A DNA stretch of 64,000 nt from Sphingomonas sediminicola (GTDB lineage Bacteria; Pseudomonadota; Alphaproteobacteria; Sphingomonadales; Sphingomonadaceae). The translations under genes were made by a program, and so were the position numbers. The stretch spans positions 496,001 to 560,000 of the forward strand of contig NZ_CP060782.1 in the NCBI RefSeq assembly GCF_014489515.1. The letters are read 5' to 3'. The notes below the pieces were generated by a model. That model saw only the letters and a list, made by a program, of their open reading frames with translations, ran no database searches and was not told the DNA's origin. Below are positions 25,657-35,723 of the stretch, in pieces; the first letter of the stretch is position 1; every line of letters starts with the position of its first letter.

Positions 25657-27291
25657 ATGCGGCGCTTGCTTCGGAACTTTCTTCGTAGCGATACGGGCAG
25701 CGTCGCGCCCACCGTCGGGCTGTCGCTTTTTGCATTGATTGCCGCCGGCGGGCTCGCGTTCGATTACGCGCGTGTCGCGACCATGGACACGGAGCTTCAG
25801 AACGCTGCCGACCAGGCGGCGCTCTCCGCGGCCACCCAACTCGACGGCGAGACCGGCGCGAGGGATCGCGCACGTGCAGCGGCAAAGACGCTGATCTCGA
25901 ACTCGACTCTGATGGCCAACGACAACGCGGCCTCGGGCCTCGCGGTCGGAATCCAGGACGCGAACATCACCTTCTACGCGACCTATACCAACCCGACGAC
26001 GTTCACTCTGGCTACGGGCGACGCCGACGCGAACATCGTCCAGGTGCAAGTCGATGCACGCACCGCGAATTACGCCTTCACCCCGATCGTCGCCGCCTTC
26101 GCAGGAACGACGAATGCCAAAGCCGTCGCGGGCCTCAGCAGCGCGATCTGCGGCGTGGTACCCTTCTTCATCTGCAATCCAACCGAGCCTGTCGGCAATA
26201 CGGACGTCAATCTTCCGCCCGGTGGCGTGAACCCTGGAACAGGTATCGTCATGGCCGAGGGCGGAGCTCAATGGGGTCCGGGCAACTTCGGTTTCCTCGA
26301 CCAGTTGGGCCAGGGTGCCAACACCGTCGCGGAGGCTCTCGCTTCCAACTCGCTGCTCGGCAATTGCTCCGGCACCGAGCAAGTAACGACCGAGACGGGC
26401 AATATCCTGAACGCCGTCCGCGATTCCCTCAACATGCGGTATGACTTCAAGCCGGTAGCCGCATCGACCTGCAAGAGCCCGCCATGCTCGCCGTCCTCCA
26501 ACTCCACGAAGGACGTCGTGCTGGATAACGGGCTCAGCACGTGCGTCTGGAAGCAGAACCCGGTCACCGCCGTGGCCGACATGGCGAGCACTACTCCGCC
26601 GCGCTATTTTCCGAACTCGCCGATCGCCGATCTTCCGACGGGTACCGTTCCAGGGATCATGGGATACCCACGCGATCGCTGCCATTATTTCAAAACGACA
26701 GCCAATCCGGCGACCTTCCCGTTTTGCACTTATGGCCGCGTCGGCGACGGCAATTGGGACCGGGGCGCCTATTTCCGCACCAACCATCTCGGCGTCGATT
26801 ACACGACGGAGCCGGGCCTCGATGCGAATGGCGACGGGATCGTGACTCGCTACGAAACCTATATGTGGGAGGCGGCCGATCCGACAAATCGCCTGCCGAC
26901 CACCGGCAAGCCTGGCAATGGCGGCACGACGGCCTATGGCCAGCCCCAGAACCGCTGCCTCGCTCCAGGCGTGGCTCCCGATGCCGCCGGCATCGACCGC
27001 CGTCGCATTACTGCTGCGGTGGTAAACTGCCGCAGGGTCGCCGCCACGACGGGCCTCAATGGAAAGAGGAATTTGCCAGTCGCCGGCTTCATCGACGTAT
27101 TCCTCGTCGAGCCGAGCATCGACCGCAACAAATGCCCCGGCTGCACCGTCAGCTACGGCGGCACGAACTACGACAATGCGTACGGAAGCCGGAACGACAT
27201 TTATGTCGAAGTCATCGGCGCCTCGGGCACGGGTGAAGGCGGCGCAATCCCACAAATCAGCCGGCGCGACGTTCCGCGCCTGATCGAGTAG
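25657..27291 (+). CDS. TadG-like pilus assembly protein
   Basis: 544 aa. The opening (RNFLRSDTGSVAPTVGLSLF ... GLAFDYARVATMDTELQNAA) is the TadE/G-like signature: a short basic lead, one hydrophobic helix, then DxxR and DAAA-type helix (ADQAALSAATQL). The large periplasmic part is rich in Cys, Asn and Gly, with pairs such as CNP, CKSPPC and CPGC that suggest several disulfides. No VWA MIDAS motif is evident, unlike longer TadG proteins. GGATGAGGAGAG precedes the ATG. Confidence 0.8.
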   Translation: MRRLLRNFLRSDTGSVAPTVGLSLFALIAAGGLAFDYARVATMDTELQNAADQAALSAATQLDGETGARDRARAAAKTLISNSTLMANDNAASGLAVGIQDANITFYATYTNPTTFTLATGDADANIVQVQVDARTANYAFTPIVAAFAGTTNAKAVAGLSSAICGVVPFFICNPTEPVGNTDVNLPPGGVNPGTGIVMAEGGAQWGPGNFGFLDQLGQGANTVAEALASNSLLGNCSGTEQVTTETGNILNAVRDSLNMRYDFKPVAASTCKSPPCSPSSNSTKDVVLDNGLSTCVWKQNPVTAVADMASTTPPRYFPNSPIADLPTGTVPGIMGYPRDRCHYFKTTANPATFPFCTYGRVGDGNWDRGAYFRTNHLGVDYTTEPGLDANGDGIVTRYETYMWEAADPTNRLPTTGKPGNGGTTAYGQPQNRCLAPGVAPDAAGIDRRRITAAVVNCRRVAATTGLNGKRNLPVAGFIDVFLVEPSIDRNKCPGCTVSYGGTNYDNAYGSRNDIYVEVIGASGTGEGGAIPQISRRDVPRLIE

Positions 27292-27295
27292 CGCC

Positions 27296-27787
27296 ATGAT
27301 CCGGCGACTTGCCCGCCAAAATTCTGGCTCAGCGGCCGCCGAAATGGCGCTGGTGACGCCGTTGCTCATCGCCTTGATGCTGGGTTCGATGGAGCTCGGG
27401 CATTTCTTCTATTCCGAGCATGTCGTCGTGAAGGCCGTACGTGACGGCGCCCGCTACGCCTCGCGCCAGGGCTTCACCAACTTCACCTGTCCCAACACCA
27501 TCAATCCGACGGTCGTGGACAACACGCGCAGGGTGACCCGAACCAACCAGGTTGCCGCCGGCGGCACGTCCCGCCTCGCCGACTGGACCCAGGACACGTC
27601 CGTCACGGTGACGGCGCGGTGCGATACCTCGGGAACTTACGGGGCCTTCTACGACGGCCTCGGCGGGGTTCCCGTGGTGACGGTCAGCGCGACCGTTCCG
27701 TACACGTCGCTGGTTTCGTTCATTGGGATCAACTTCGCGGGGCTGAATCTCAATGCCACGTCGGAAGCGCCGGTGATGGGCTTATGA
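27296..27787 (+). CDS. TadE-like pseudopilin
   Basis: 163 aa. Leader RRLARQNSGSAAAEMALVTP with E at +5 after the Gly cleavage site, then a hydrophobic helix (LLIALMLGSMELGHFFY) and the TadE motif VVKAVRDGARYASRQG. TadE-type pseudopilins are cut by the prepilin peptidase and needed for pilus assembly. Four bases separate it from the TadG-like gene, and its stop overlaps the next start (ATGA). Confidence 0.85.
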   Translation: MIRRLARQNSGSAAAEMALVTPLLIALMLGSMELGHFFYSEHVVVKAVRDGARYASRQGFTNFTCPNTINPTVVDNTRRVTRTNQVAAGGTSRLADWTQDTSVTVTARCDTSGTYGAFYDGLGGVPVVTVSATVPYTSLVSFIGINFAGLNLNATSEAPVMGL

Positions 27788-28393
27788 GAAAGCCCGTAAA
27801 CATCCTGCGGCGCGACGACGGGGCGACGGCGGCCGAGTTCGCCATGGTCCTGCCGCTTCTGATCCTCTTCCTGTTCGGCATCATCGACGTCGGCCGGTAC
27901 ATGTGGACGCTCAATCAGGTCGAAAAGGCGACCCAGATGGGTGCGCGGATGGCCGTCGTCACCAACATGGTTCCCGGGGCCTCGCAGCCAAGAACTACGG
28001 GGTGATATTAGGGCAGGGCGCCTCTATTCCGACGTCACAGTTTGGCGCGGCGTCATGTTCTGCCCCGGCGGGAACACTGACATGCACCTGCGTGACCAGT
28101 CCCTGTCCCACTCTGACACCGGTCGACAACACGGCCTTTACTGCGATCACCACTCGGATGAATCAAATTGCCGAGAGCGTGAGTCCGCAAGACGTGACCA
28201 TTAGGTATGACAATTCGGGTCTCGGCTACGCCGGCGATCCGACCGGACCAGATGTCGCCCCATCGTGACCGTCAGTGCGGTCGGCGTGGGATTCCAGTCC
28301 CTTATCCTGCAGTTCCTGGGCATCAATTTGCAGCTCCCGACGGTGAGCGCATCGCTGACGCTGGAAGACGGGCAGGGAAGCTTTTCGAATTGA
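27784..28393 (+). CDS. Second TadE-like pseudopilin, frame interrupted twice
   Basis: Opening RRDDGATAAEFAMVLP with the same G/xxxxE site and helix LLILFLFGIIDVGRYMW, then QVEKATQMGARMAVV. The frame breaks in GGGGCC (27976-27981) and in CCCC (28258-28261). Adding one base to each joins VPGALAAKNYGVIL and later APIVTVSAVGVGFQ and yields 203 aa ending at 28393. The middle part has a Cys cluster (CSAPAGTLTCTCVTSPC). Without those bases no functional product would be made, so missing bases are more likely than decay in an otherwise intact locus. Confidence 0.8.
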
Positions 28394-28402
28394 GGTGTGC
28401 AG

Positions 28403-29605
28403 GTGAGCGTGATCAACCCTAACGAAACCGCCGGATCGTGGAAGGCGCATAAACGGGAAACTGCGGTGCAGTTGTACCTGAGTGGCGCCGACGGCGATGC
28501 CGCTGCCTTGATCGGTGCCCGCGTCGCGGGATTTCCGCTGAGCCTTTCGCTCGTTCCTTCGTCGGACAAGATCGACCCTGAGGATCTGGCTGGCAGCGCC
28601 GCCGCGGTCGTCCAGGTCGACCCGGGCGAGCCTTCGTCCATGAAGCGTTTCGAGGCCCTTGCTGCTGCAACGCGCACGCCGCTGATTGCCGCCGCCTACG
28701 ACCCGCCGCTTGCACTCGTCCGTGCGCTGGTCAGGGCAGGAGCGCACGATGTGGTGCCCTTGCCGCTCGACGTCGCGGACCTGGAGACGTCGCTGCTTCC
28801 GATCCGCGACCAGATGGCTCGCGCTACGTCGTCCGCACAGTCGGCGAACGGCAAGCTCGTGTGCGTCATCAAGAGCGTCGGCGGGATCGGCGCGACGTCA
28901 CTCCTGACGCAGCTCGCCATCCGCGCCGCAGAGAACGAAGCGCATTTCGGCCGCGAAGTCTGCCTGCTCGATCTCGACCTGCAGTTCGGCAATGCGGCGT
29001 TCCAGCTCGGGCTCCGGCCGCATCTGACATTCCTCGACCTGCTGGAGGCAGGATCGCGGCTCGACGGCGAATTGCTTCGCGCGACAATGACTACTCATCC
29101 CAGCGGTCTCAAGGTCGTCGCGGCCCCTTCTTCGCTGATGCCGCTTGACGCTCTTTCCAGCGAGCAGCTGATTGAGATCGTTGAAATCGCGAAGCGCGAG
29201 TTCGGGACGGTCTTCGTCGACCTCCCCGCGAGCTGGACCAACTGGTCCCTGTCCGCGCTGGCGCAGGCAGACATGGTTCTTCTCGTCACGGAGATGAGCG
29301 TGAGCGGCCTCCATCGGGCGCGACGCCAGCTGGATCTGCTCCGCGACCAGGATCTTACGTCTGTCGACCTCAGGGTCGTGATCAATCGGTTCGAGAAAGG
29401 CTTGCTTCGCACCGTTCGCGAGGCGGACGTCCAGAAAGCGCTTGGACGTGATGTTGCTTACACGATCGCGAACGACCCGTCCGTGATGCATCCGGCCATC
29501 GAGCGAGGCGTCCCACTCTCGGACATCAAGCGCAAGAGCGCAGTCGGCAGGGACATCGACATGTTAGATGCCGGCATTGCAGCAGCCTTCGGGCGGGAGC
29601 GCTAA
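28403..29605 (+). CDS. cpaE: CpaE/TadZ, MinD-like pilus localisation ATPase
   Basis: About 400 aa. An N-terminal receiver-like domain without a clear phosphoacceptor (about 20-140), then a MinD/ParA-type domain. Its P loop reads KSVGGIGATSLLTQ, so the usual GKT/S Lys-Thr pair is replaced by GAT, as is common in CpaE/TadZ. LLDLDLQFGNAAFQLGL is the Walker A' neighbour. TadZ proteins place the pilus machine at the pole. GTG at 28403 has GAGG seven bases upstream; GTG 28397 is an alternative. Confidence 0.9.
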   Translation: MSVINPNETAGSWKAHKRETAVQLYLSGADGDAAALIGARVAGFPLSLSLVPSSDKIDPEDLAGSAAAVVQVDPGEPSSMKRFEALAAATRTPLIAAAYDPPLALVRALVRAGAHDVVPLPLDVADLETSLLPIRDQMARATSSAQSANGKLVCVIKSVGGIGATSLLTQLAIRAAENEAHFGREVCLLDLDLQFGNAAFQLGLRPHLTFLDLLEAGSRLDGELLRATMTTHPSGLKVVAAPSSLMPLDALSSEQLIEIVEIAKREFGTVFVDLPASWTNWSLSALAQADMVLLVTEMSVSGLHRARRQLDLLRDQDLTSVDLRVVINRFEKGLLRTVREADVQKALGRDVAYTIANDPSVMHPAIERGVPLSDIKRKSAVGRDIDMLDAGIAAAFGRER

Positions 29606-29608
29606 GAG

Positions 29609-30994
29609 ATGTGGCAGGTCAAGAAAAAGGCGGGTTCGGCGGTTCAGACCGAGTCTCCCAGATCCGCGGAAGAACTGCGGATCGTAACCGTCGGTGACGC
29701 TGGCGCTTTCGCGAACCGGGATGCGCACACCGACCTGAAGGTCGAGCTTCACCAGCGTCTTCTCGACGTGATCAACCTCCAGGCGCTCGACCAGATGTCG
29801 CGCAGCCAGATCGAGGCGGAAGTCGGCGACATCGTCTACGAGGAACTGGCGAAGCAGAATCAGGCGCTCAATAACAGCGAGCGCAAGTCGCTGGTCAGCG
29901 ACGTCCTCGACGAACTCCTTGGCCTCGGGCCGATCGAGCCGCTCCTCAAGGACCCGACGATCACCGATATCCTGATCAACGGGCACAACTCGGTTTTTGT
30001 CGAGCGCTATGGCGTGCTCGAGCACACGAACGTCCGCTTCAAGGACGAGCGCCATCTTCTCCGGATCATACAGAAGATCGTGTCGGCGGTCGGACGCCGC
30101 ATCGACGAGTCCTCCCCGATGGTCGACGCGCGCCTCGCCGATGGCAGCCGCGTCAACGCGATCGTCCATCCTCTGGCGATCGACGGCGCCTCCATGTCCA
30201 TTCGTAAGTTCGCGCGGGTGCCGATCAGCATGGATCGCCTGATCGAGATCGGGAGTGTGCCCGCACCAGTCGCCGAGGTTTTGAAAGCCGTCGTGAAGTC
30301 GCGCCGGAACGTCCTGATCTCCGGCGGTACCGGCTCCGGTAAGACGACGATGCTGAACGCAATGTCCGCGTTCATCGACAACCGCGAGCGCATCGTCACG
30401 ATCGAGGACTCGGCAGAGCTTCAGCTGCAGCAGGAGCATGTCGTCAGGCTCGAGACACGCCCGGCGAACATTGAGGGCAAGGGCGAGATCACGCAACGCG
30501 AGCTCGTCAAGAACGCGCTTCGTATGCGGCCTGACCGTATTATCGTTGGCGAGGTGCGCGCCGGCGAAGCATTCGACATGCTTCAGGCGATGAACACCGG
30601 CCACGACGGATCGATGACGACGGTCCACGCCAACACGGCCCGCGACGCATTGTCCCGCGTCGAGCAAATGATTGGCATGAGCGGCATCGACATCCCGGCA
30701 CGGTCGGCGCGGGCGCAGATCTCATCCGCACTGAATGTCGTGATCCAGATCGGACGCCTTTCGGACGGCCGCCGCAAGCTCCTTAGCCTTTCGGAGTTGA
30801 CCGGCATGGAAGGCGACGTCGTGACGATGCAGGAGATCTTCCGCTTCCGTCAGACTGGCATTTCTCCTGACGGCCAGGTTCTCGGAAAGTTCGAAGCGAC
30901 TGGAATCCGGCCGAAGTTCATCGAACAGGTCATGGCCCACGGCGTGACATTGTCCGCGGATCTCTTCCGTCCTGATGCGAAGCTCGAGGGATGA
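29609..30994 (+). CDS. cpaF: CpaF/TadA, secretion ATPase of the Flp pilus
   Basis: 461 aa hexameric type II/IV secretion ATPase. Walker [12 protein letters not shown] lies near residue 239, the Asp box near [14 protein letters not shown], Walker B in [18 protein letters not shown], and the His box in [17 protein letters not shown]. It powers pilus assembly and possibly retraction at the inner membrane. Three bases separate it from cpaE and its stop overlaps the tadB start. Confidence 0.96.
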   Translation: MWQVKKKAGSAVQTESPRSAEELRIVTVGDAGAFANRDAHTDLKVELHQRLLDVINLQALDQMSRSQIEAEVGDIVYEELAKQNQALNNSERKSLVSDVLDELLGLGPIEPLLKDPTITDILINGHNSVFVERYGVLEHTNVRFKDERHLLRIIQKIVSAVGRRIDESSPMVDARLADGSRVNAIVHPLAIDGASMSIRKFARVPISMDRLIEIGSVPAPVAEVLKAVVKSRRNVLISGGTGSGKTTMLNAMSAFIDNRERIVTIEDSAELQLQQEHVVRLETRPANIEGKGEITQRELVKNALRMRPDRIIVGEVRAGEAFDMLQAMNTGHDGSMTTVHANTARDALSRVEQMIGMSGIDIPARSARAQISSALNVVIQIGRLSDGRRKLLSLSELTGMEGDVVTMQEIFRFRQTGISPDGQVLGKFEATGIRPKFIEQVMAHGVTLSADLFRPDAKLEG

Positions 30995-31992
30995 CTGACG
31001 CCTGGCTCAAAGCACTGATCCTGGGCTGCACGTTTGGTGCCGTCCTCCTGCTTGTCGAAGTGCTCGTGGGCTGGATGGCGAACAGCCGTTCGGAAGGTAG
31101 GGCGATCAACCTCCGCCTGAGGATGATCGCGGAAGGCCGCGATCGCGAGCAGACCATGAGCCTGCTTCGCCGTCGCGACAGCGCGCTTCCGACCGGCCTT
31201 CCACCACTGCTCAAGCATTTCGGACAGAAGTTCGAACGGATGCTCGTCGCGGCTCAGGTTACGATCCCGACCGGGCGACTGATGCTGATGATCCTCATCG
31301 CGCCGATCGCCATCTTCTTCGCGATTCTGCTGGTCATGGCGCTTCTGGGCATTCCGGTCGCGCTCGGCCGAATTGTGATGATTGGTACGTTTGCAGTTGT
31401 TGTGGGCGCATTCCTTCCGCTGATGTTCCTTCAGTTCAAGGCGAACAGAACCCGCAAGAAGATGCAGGACCAGTTTCCGACGGCGCTCGACGTATTCGTC
31501 CGCGGTTTGCGCGCCGGACACCCGATTGCCGCCGCGCTGGATCTTTTGACCGTAGAGATGCCGGATCCGATCGGCAGCCAATTCGGCGTCGTCGTCGACG
31601 AAGTCACCTATGGCGCCGAGCTTCGCGACGCGCTGCAGGCGATGGCCGACCGGTGGGATCTTGAGGACATGCGGATGTTCGTCGTCTCGCTTTCGGTGCA
31701 GAGCGAAACGGGCGGCAACCTCGCCGAAATTCTCGACAACCTTTCGACGGTGATCCGCGAGCGGCACTCTATGTACCTGAAGGTTCGCGCGCTCTCGAGC
31801 GAAGGCCGCATGACGGCCATTATGCTGACCGTGTTGCCAGTGTTCGCCTTTGCCATGTTGTTCCTGATGAACCCGTCTTTCTATCTGGATGTTGCCGATG
31901 ACCCGGCCTTCATGCCGAGCTTCCTCGGACTGATCCTGATGTACGTCATCGGCTTCATCACGATCCGCAAGATGGTCGATTTGAAGGTCTAG
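30991..31992 (+). CDS. tadB: Inner-membrane pilus platform protein TadB
   Basis: 333 aa with a T2SSF/TadB domain. Helices lie at the N-terminus (LILGCTFGAVLLLVEVLVGW), in a middle pair (LMLMILIAPIAIFFAILLVM) and in a C-terminal pair; the cytosolic domain in between has QFPTALDVFVRGLRAGHPI and ETGGNLAEILDNLSTVIRER, both typical of TadB. It is coupled to cpaF by an ATGA overlap and forms the platform together with TadC. Confidence 0.94.
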   Translation: MTDAWLKALILGCTFGAVLLLVEVLVGWMANSRSEGRAINLRLRMIAEGRDREQTMSLLRRRDSALPTGLPPLLKHFGQKFERMLVAAQVTIPTGRLMLMILIAPIAIFFAILLVMALLGIPVALGRIVMIGTFAVVVGAFLPLMFLQFKANRTRKKMQDQFPTALDVFVRGLRAGHPIAAALDLLTVEMPDPIGSQFGVVVDEVTYGAELRDALQAMADRWDLEDMRMFVVSLSVQSETGGNLAEILDNLSTVIRERHSMYLKVRALSSEGRMTAIMLTVLPVFAFAMLFLMNPSFYLDVADDPAFMPSFLGLILMYVIGFITIRKMVDLKV

Positions 31993-31998
31993 AGTCGT

Positions 31999-32970
31999 AT
32001 GACCGCGTTGCTCACCGAATATCCGCTTCTCCGCCTCGGCATCCTGCTGGGCCTGTTTGCGCTAGTCGTCGTCGGTGGTTATTTCGTGACCGCTGCAGTG
32101 ACCGCGAGGCAGCTATCGCGGCGTCGCCTGATCGAAGGACCCGACAGCGGTCATCAGGTGGTGGGGGCATCGCTCCGTTCGCAGGCCGCCGAAAGCGCTT
32201 GGCTTAGGCTCGTCAACGGGATCGAGAAGGCAGGCCTTTCGCTCGTCGACACACGCGACGATTCGCTACGAAAGAAGCTCGCCGCGGCCGGTTTCACAGC
32301 GCCCTATGCACCGCGCATCTACACGCTGGTGCGTCTGGTAATGGTGATCGGCCTTCCGGTTTTGATGTTCGCCATTTTGTGGTCAACCGGCTCGTCGCCG
32401 GGAATTTTCAAAGTCTACGCCATCGTCGTGATTTCTGCGCTTGCGGGCCTCTACCTCCCGTCGGTCTTCATCGCTGCAAAGGCTGACCGTCGGCAGCGCG
32501 AAATCATCAACGGATTCCCGGACGCCCTCGATCTTATGCTGGTCTGCGTGGAAGCGGGCCTTGGCATGGACTCGGCGTTCGCGAGGGTCGGCATGGAAAT
32601 GACGACTTCGCATCCCAAGCTCGCCGAGCAGTTCGGCGCAGTCGTGCTCGAGCTTCGCGCAGGTCGAAGCCACGAGGATGCTCTTCGTCGGATGGCTGAT
32701 CGTGCTGGCGCCGAGGAGATCCGGGCATTCGCCACGTTGCTGATCCAGTCCTCAAAGCTGGGCTCCTCCATTGCGCAGACCTTGCGGGTCTATGCAGCCG
32801 AGATGCGTGAACACCGCCGGATGCGAGCCGAGGAAAAGGCTCACCGCTTGCCGGTGCTTCTATCAATTCCACTCGTCGGGTGCATGCTGCCGGTGATGAT
32901 CGGCGTGTTGATGCTCCCGGCTATCATCAGGGTGATCAGGACACTGGTGCCGGCAATGGCAGGAGGCTGA
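31999..32970 (+). CDS. tadC: Inner-membrane pilus platform protein TadC
   Basis: 323 aa, paralogous to TadB, with INGFPDALDLMLVCVEAGLG and GSSIAQTLRVYAAEMREHRR as the T2SSF-like cytosolic signature, and the closing helix pair (LPVLLSIPLVGCMLPVMIGV). Seven bases after tadB. Confidence 0.94.
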   Translation: MTALLTEYPLLRLGILLGLFALVVVGGYFVTAAVTARQLSRRRLIEGPDSGHQVVGASLRSQAAESAWLRLVNGIEKAGLSLVDTRDDSLRKKLAAAGFTAPYAPRIYTLVRLVMVIGLPVLMFAILWSTGSSPGIFKVYAIVVISALAGLYLPSVFIAAKADRRQREIINGFPDALDLMLVCVEAGLGMDSAFARVGMEMTTSHPKLAEQFGAVVLELRAGRSHEDALRRMADRAGAEEIRAFATLLIQSSKLGSSIAQTLRVYAAEMREHRRMRAEEKAHRLPVLLSIPLVGCMLPVMIGVLMLPAIIRVIRTLVPAMAGG

Positions 32971-32971
32971 T

Positions 32972-34353
32972 ATGAGACGGGGGGCAAATTCCTGGTTTCT
33001 ACGACGATGCTGGCGGTTGCTGGCTGTGGAGGCCAGCAGGGCAAGCTTGAGATCCGCTCGACCCCAACGCCGCTAGCCCAGGGCCAGCGCGCAGTTCCGT
33101 ACCGCATCGCGGAGGCTCGGGGGCAGCTCGCGCTTGGGAACGTGGCCCTCGCGCTCGAAGCCTTCCGTCTTGCCCAGCGCGAAGATCCGAACAACCCCGA
33201 CGCGCTCGTCGGTATCGCAACCTGCTACGACCAGATGGGCCGTTTCGACCTTTCCCGCCGCAACTACGAGGCGGCGCTCGCACTGGCGCCCAGCAGCACG
33301 GAAATCCTTGGCGCATTGGCTTCGTCGTTGCAGCTGCAGGGGCGGACTGAAGAGGCATTGGGCGTCCGCCAGGAAATCGCGGCCCGGGCAGCGGCTTCGG
33401 CCGCACTTGAGCAAGCGGTTGCGGAAGTTCCCGCGCCGATGCGGAGCGCTCCCGAGACCGAGGCTGTCCAAACTGCCGCTGCAGCACCGGCGGTCATCGT
33501 CCCCGTCGAGCCGGTGCAAGTCGCGGCTGCTCCCGCCGTCGAAACGGCTCCTGCTCCCCGGACATGGGCGGCGGCACCGGTCGCGCTTTCCGTATCGACA
33601 CCCGAGAGGGTTGGAGTCGACGTCCCGGCGATCCAGACCGCGCGTGTCGAGATGGTGGCTGAAGCCCCGGCACCGGTTCCGGCTGAGACTGCAGCAGCGC
33701 CGGCAGCCGCTTCGAAGCCCGCCGTGCAGACTGCAGCCGTAGGGCGCTCGGTCACGATCAAGCTTCCACCACCCCGACCCGTTCAGTCAGTTCCTGCGTC
33801 AAAGCCCGCAGCAGCTGTTCCGCTCGCTCCGGCCATGCCTTTGGACGAGCCGCCCCAGGAGGCCGTATTCGTGCCCTTGAAGCCTTACGTGCGGCCGGTC
33901 GCGGAGCCTGTCGTGGCGGAGGAGCGCGGCCCGCGCCTGGAACGCATGTCGATGGGTGAGATCGCGCTCATCACCGTGCCCAAGCCAGTATGGCAGCCGA
34001 CCACGGTGGCGCGGAACGATCGCACCACCACGCTTCGCTTCGTCCCGCTTCGTCAGGCCTATGCGCTGCCGGTCAAGGTCCGGCTGCTGAATGCGGCCCG
34101 AGTGGATCGTCTGGCGGCACGCACCCGCGTCTGGCTCGCGGCTCGCGGGTGGCGCGGCCTCTCGATCGGCAATGCGCAGGCAACGCGAACGCGCAGCGTG
34201 ATCCTCTATCCGGCGAACCAGCGTGCGCTTGCGCAGCGGCTCTCCGCCCAGTTCGGCTTCCCGATCGCACGTCGCGCTTCGGGGTCGCACATGGTCGTGC
34301 TTCTGGGAACGGACGCGGCCAGCCGCAAAGCCCTGCGTACAGTCCGCACATGA
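32972..34353 (+). CDS. TPR lipoprotein with a LytR_C domain (TadD-like), frame interrupted at the start
   Basis: AGGAGG precedes ATG 32972. A run of six G (32979-32984) breaks the frame after four codons; one more G gives the lipoprotein signal RRGGKFLVSTTMLAVAGCGG and 460 aa in total. Next come two or three TPR helices (about 38-120), a long Ala/Pro/Val-rich linker (about 140-300), and a C-terminal LytR_C domain (KVRLLNAARVDRLAARTRVW ... YPANQRALAQRLSAQFG). The TPR part corresponds to TadD, an outer-membrane pilotin-like factor; the LytR_C tail is an addition that could contact peptidoglycan. Confidence 0.8.
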
Positions 34354-35168
34354 TCGCCCTTGCGGTTGCGTTGGCATTGGCGGGCGCCAAGCCTGCACCC
34401 GCAGCCGTTGTCGTTCCTCCGGTCCAGCCGCTGAGCGAGGCGTCCTACGCTATCAAGGCAGGCCGCCTCGAGCAGGCGCGGCTGATGATCGGCAACGCGA
34501 TCAAGGCCGGCGCGAAGGGTACGGAGATCGATCGCCTTATTGCGGACCTCGCCTACGCTTCCGGCGATTATCAGTCCGCGCTTCCAATCTACCTGCAGCT
34601 GCTCGTCGCCAATAAAGGTGACGGGGTCATGTACGAGAATGCCGGTGTCGCCGCGATGCGGCTCGGCGATTTGGCTCAGGGCGAGAAACTGCTCGATCGC
34701 GCCACCACCTATCCGACGGCGACCTGGCGGGCCTGGAACGCGAAGGGCGTTGCTGCCGATTATCGCGCTAATTGGGCCGTTGCCGACCAGGCGTACGCTC
34801 AGGCTGCCCGGCTCGCACCTGATCGCGCTGAAGTGCTGAACAATGTCGGTTGGTCCCTGCTGGTCCGCGGCCAGTGGAGAAATGCCCTCGCGAAGTTCGA
34901 ACAGGCGGCAGCGATCGACCCGAAGTCTCCGCGCATTGCAGCCAATCTGGAACTCGCCCGCGCGGCAGTCACCGAGGACTTACCGCAGCGACGGGCCGGG
35001 GAAAGCGAAGGCGACTGGGCAGCCCGGCTCAACGATGCAGGAGTGATTGCAAGAGTGCAGGGTAACAATCGCAAGGCCGTCGCGGCCTTCACGCAGGCAA
35101 TTCAGGCTCGCAGCCAATATTATGCGAGGGCGGCAAACAATCTGGCAATGGCGCAGGTCGCCAAGTGA
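34350..35168 (+). CDS. TPR-repeat protein of the pilus locus
   Basis: 272 aa with a signal peptide (IALAVALALAGAKPAPA) and about six TPR units. The clearest are YAIKAGRLEQARLMIGNAIK, LAQGEKLLDRATT and AEVLNNVGWSLLVRGQWRNA. It starts in the stop of the preceding gene (ATGA) and ends overlapping the cpaA start. Likely a periplasmic scaffold for pilus assembly. Confidence 0.8.
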   Translation: MIALAVALALAGAKPAPAAVVVPPVQPLSEASYAIKAGRLEQARLMIGNAIKAGAKGTEIDRLIADLAYASGDYQSALPIYLQLLVANKGDGVMYENAGVAAMRLGDLAQGEKLLDRATTYPTATWRAWNAKGVAADYRANWAVADQAYAQAARLAPDRAEVLNNVGWSLLVRGQWRNALAKFEQAAAIDPKSPRIAANLELARAAVTEDLPQRRAGESEGDWAARLNDAGVIARVQGNNRKAVAAFTQAIQARSQYYARAANNLAMAQVAK

Positions 35169-35652
35169 ACCTGGCAATCGAGGCGCCGCAGTGGCTGGCG
35201 CTCTTACTCTCGGCCCTGTTGGTCGCGGCCGCCGTTGAAGACGCAATCCGCCTTCGGATCTCCAATATCACGGTCCTGCTGGTCCTGATCGGAGCGATTG
35301 TGGCCGCGGTGCTCGTTGGTCCCGAAATCAGCCTCTGGAAGAATCTGGTCGTCTTCCTTGGGCTGCTGGCGGTCGGGACGCCGATGTTCGCAGCAGGCAA
35401 GCTTGGTGGCGGAGACGTAAAGTTACTCGCCGCCGCGGGTCTCTGGTTCGACTTCGCCGGGGGCTTGTGGATGCTGATCTGCGTAGCAATTGCCGGCGGA
35501 GTGTTGGCGCTGATCGTCATCGCACTCCGTGCGTTCGGCTGGAGCGAGGGCTGCGCCAACGCGTCGTCCTGCTCCGGCCCAAGGCCGGTATCCCCTATGG
35601 CGTTGCGATCGCTGCCGGAGCGCTCATCGCAATGGCGCTCGAGAGGGTGTGA
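35165..35652 (+). CDS. cpaA: Prepilin peptidase CpaA/TadV, frame interrupted
   Basis: A24 aspartic peptidase that would cut both Flp pilins and the TadE proteins. The two catalytic aspartates lie in VEDAIRLRISN and GGGDVKLLAAAG. The GTG start (35165) overlaps the previous stop. The frame breaks near GGGC (35548-35551); restoring one base reads GWSEGLRQRVVLL and ends PKAGIPYGVAIAAGALIAM at 35652, giving 162 aa, standard for the small CpaA form. It closes the pilus locus. Confidence 0.88.
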
Positions 35653-35670
35653 CCTGACCCAAAAGAAAAA

Positions 35671-35699
35671 GGGCCGAGCTCCCCTGGGGAACCCGGCCC
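35671..35699 (-). terminator. Bidirectional-looking terminator between cpaA and rplA
   Basis: Stem GGGCCG / CGGCCC with an inner complementary TCCCC/GGGGA. On the minus strand the T-run TTTTTCTTTTGG follows, which fits termination of rplKA 24 bases past its stop. It would also stop the plus-strand pilus transcript less well. Confidence 0.75.
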
Positions 35700-35723
35700 T
35701 GTAATCGTCAGTCGCTGGAGCCT

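Noticed and set aside
25291-27369. A 692-codon minus-strand open frame over the TadG-like gene
   Set aside because: High GC makes long antisense frames common here. It is Arg/Gly/Asp-rich without domains, and the plus strand encodes a clear TadG-like protein inside a pilus locus.
29564-30667. A 367-codon minus-strand frame over cpaF
   Set aside because: Shadow of a highly conserved ATPase gene on the plus strand.
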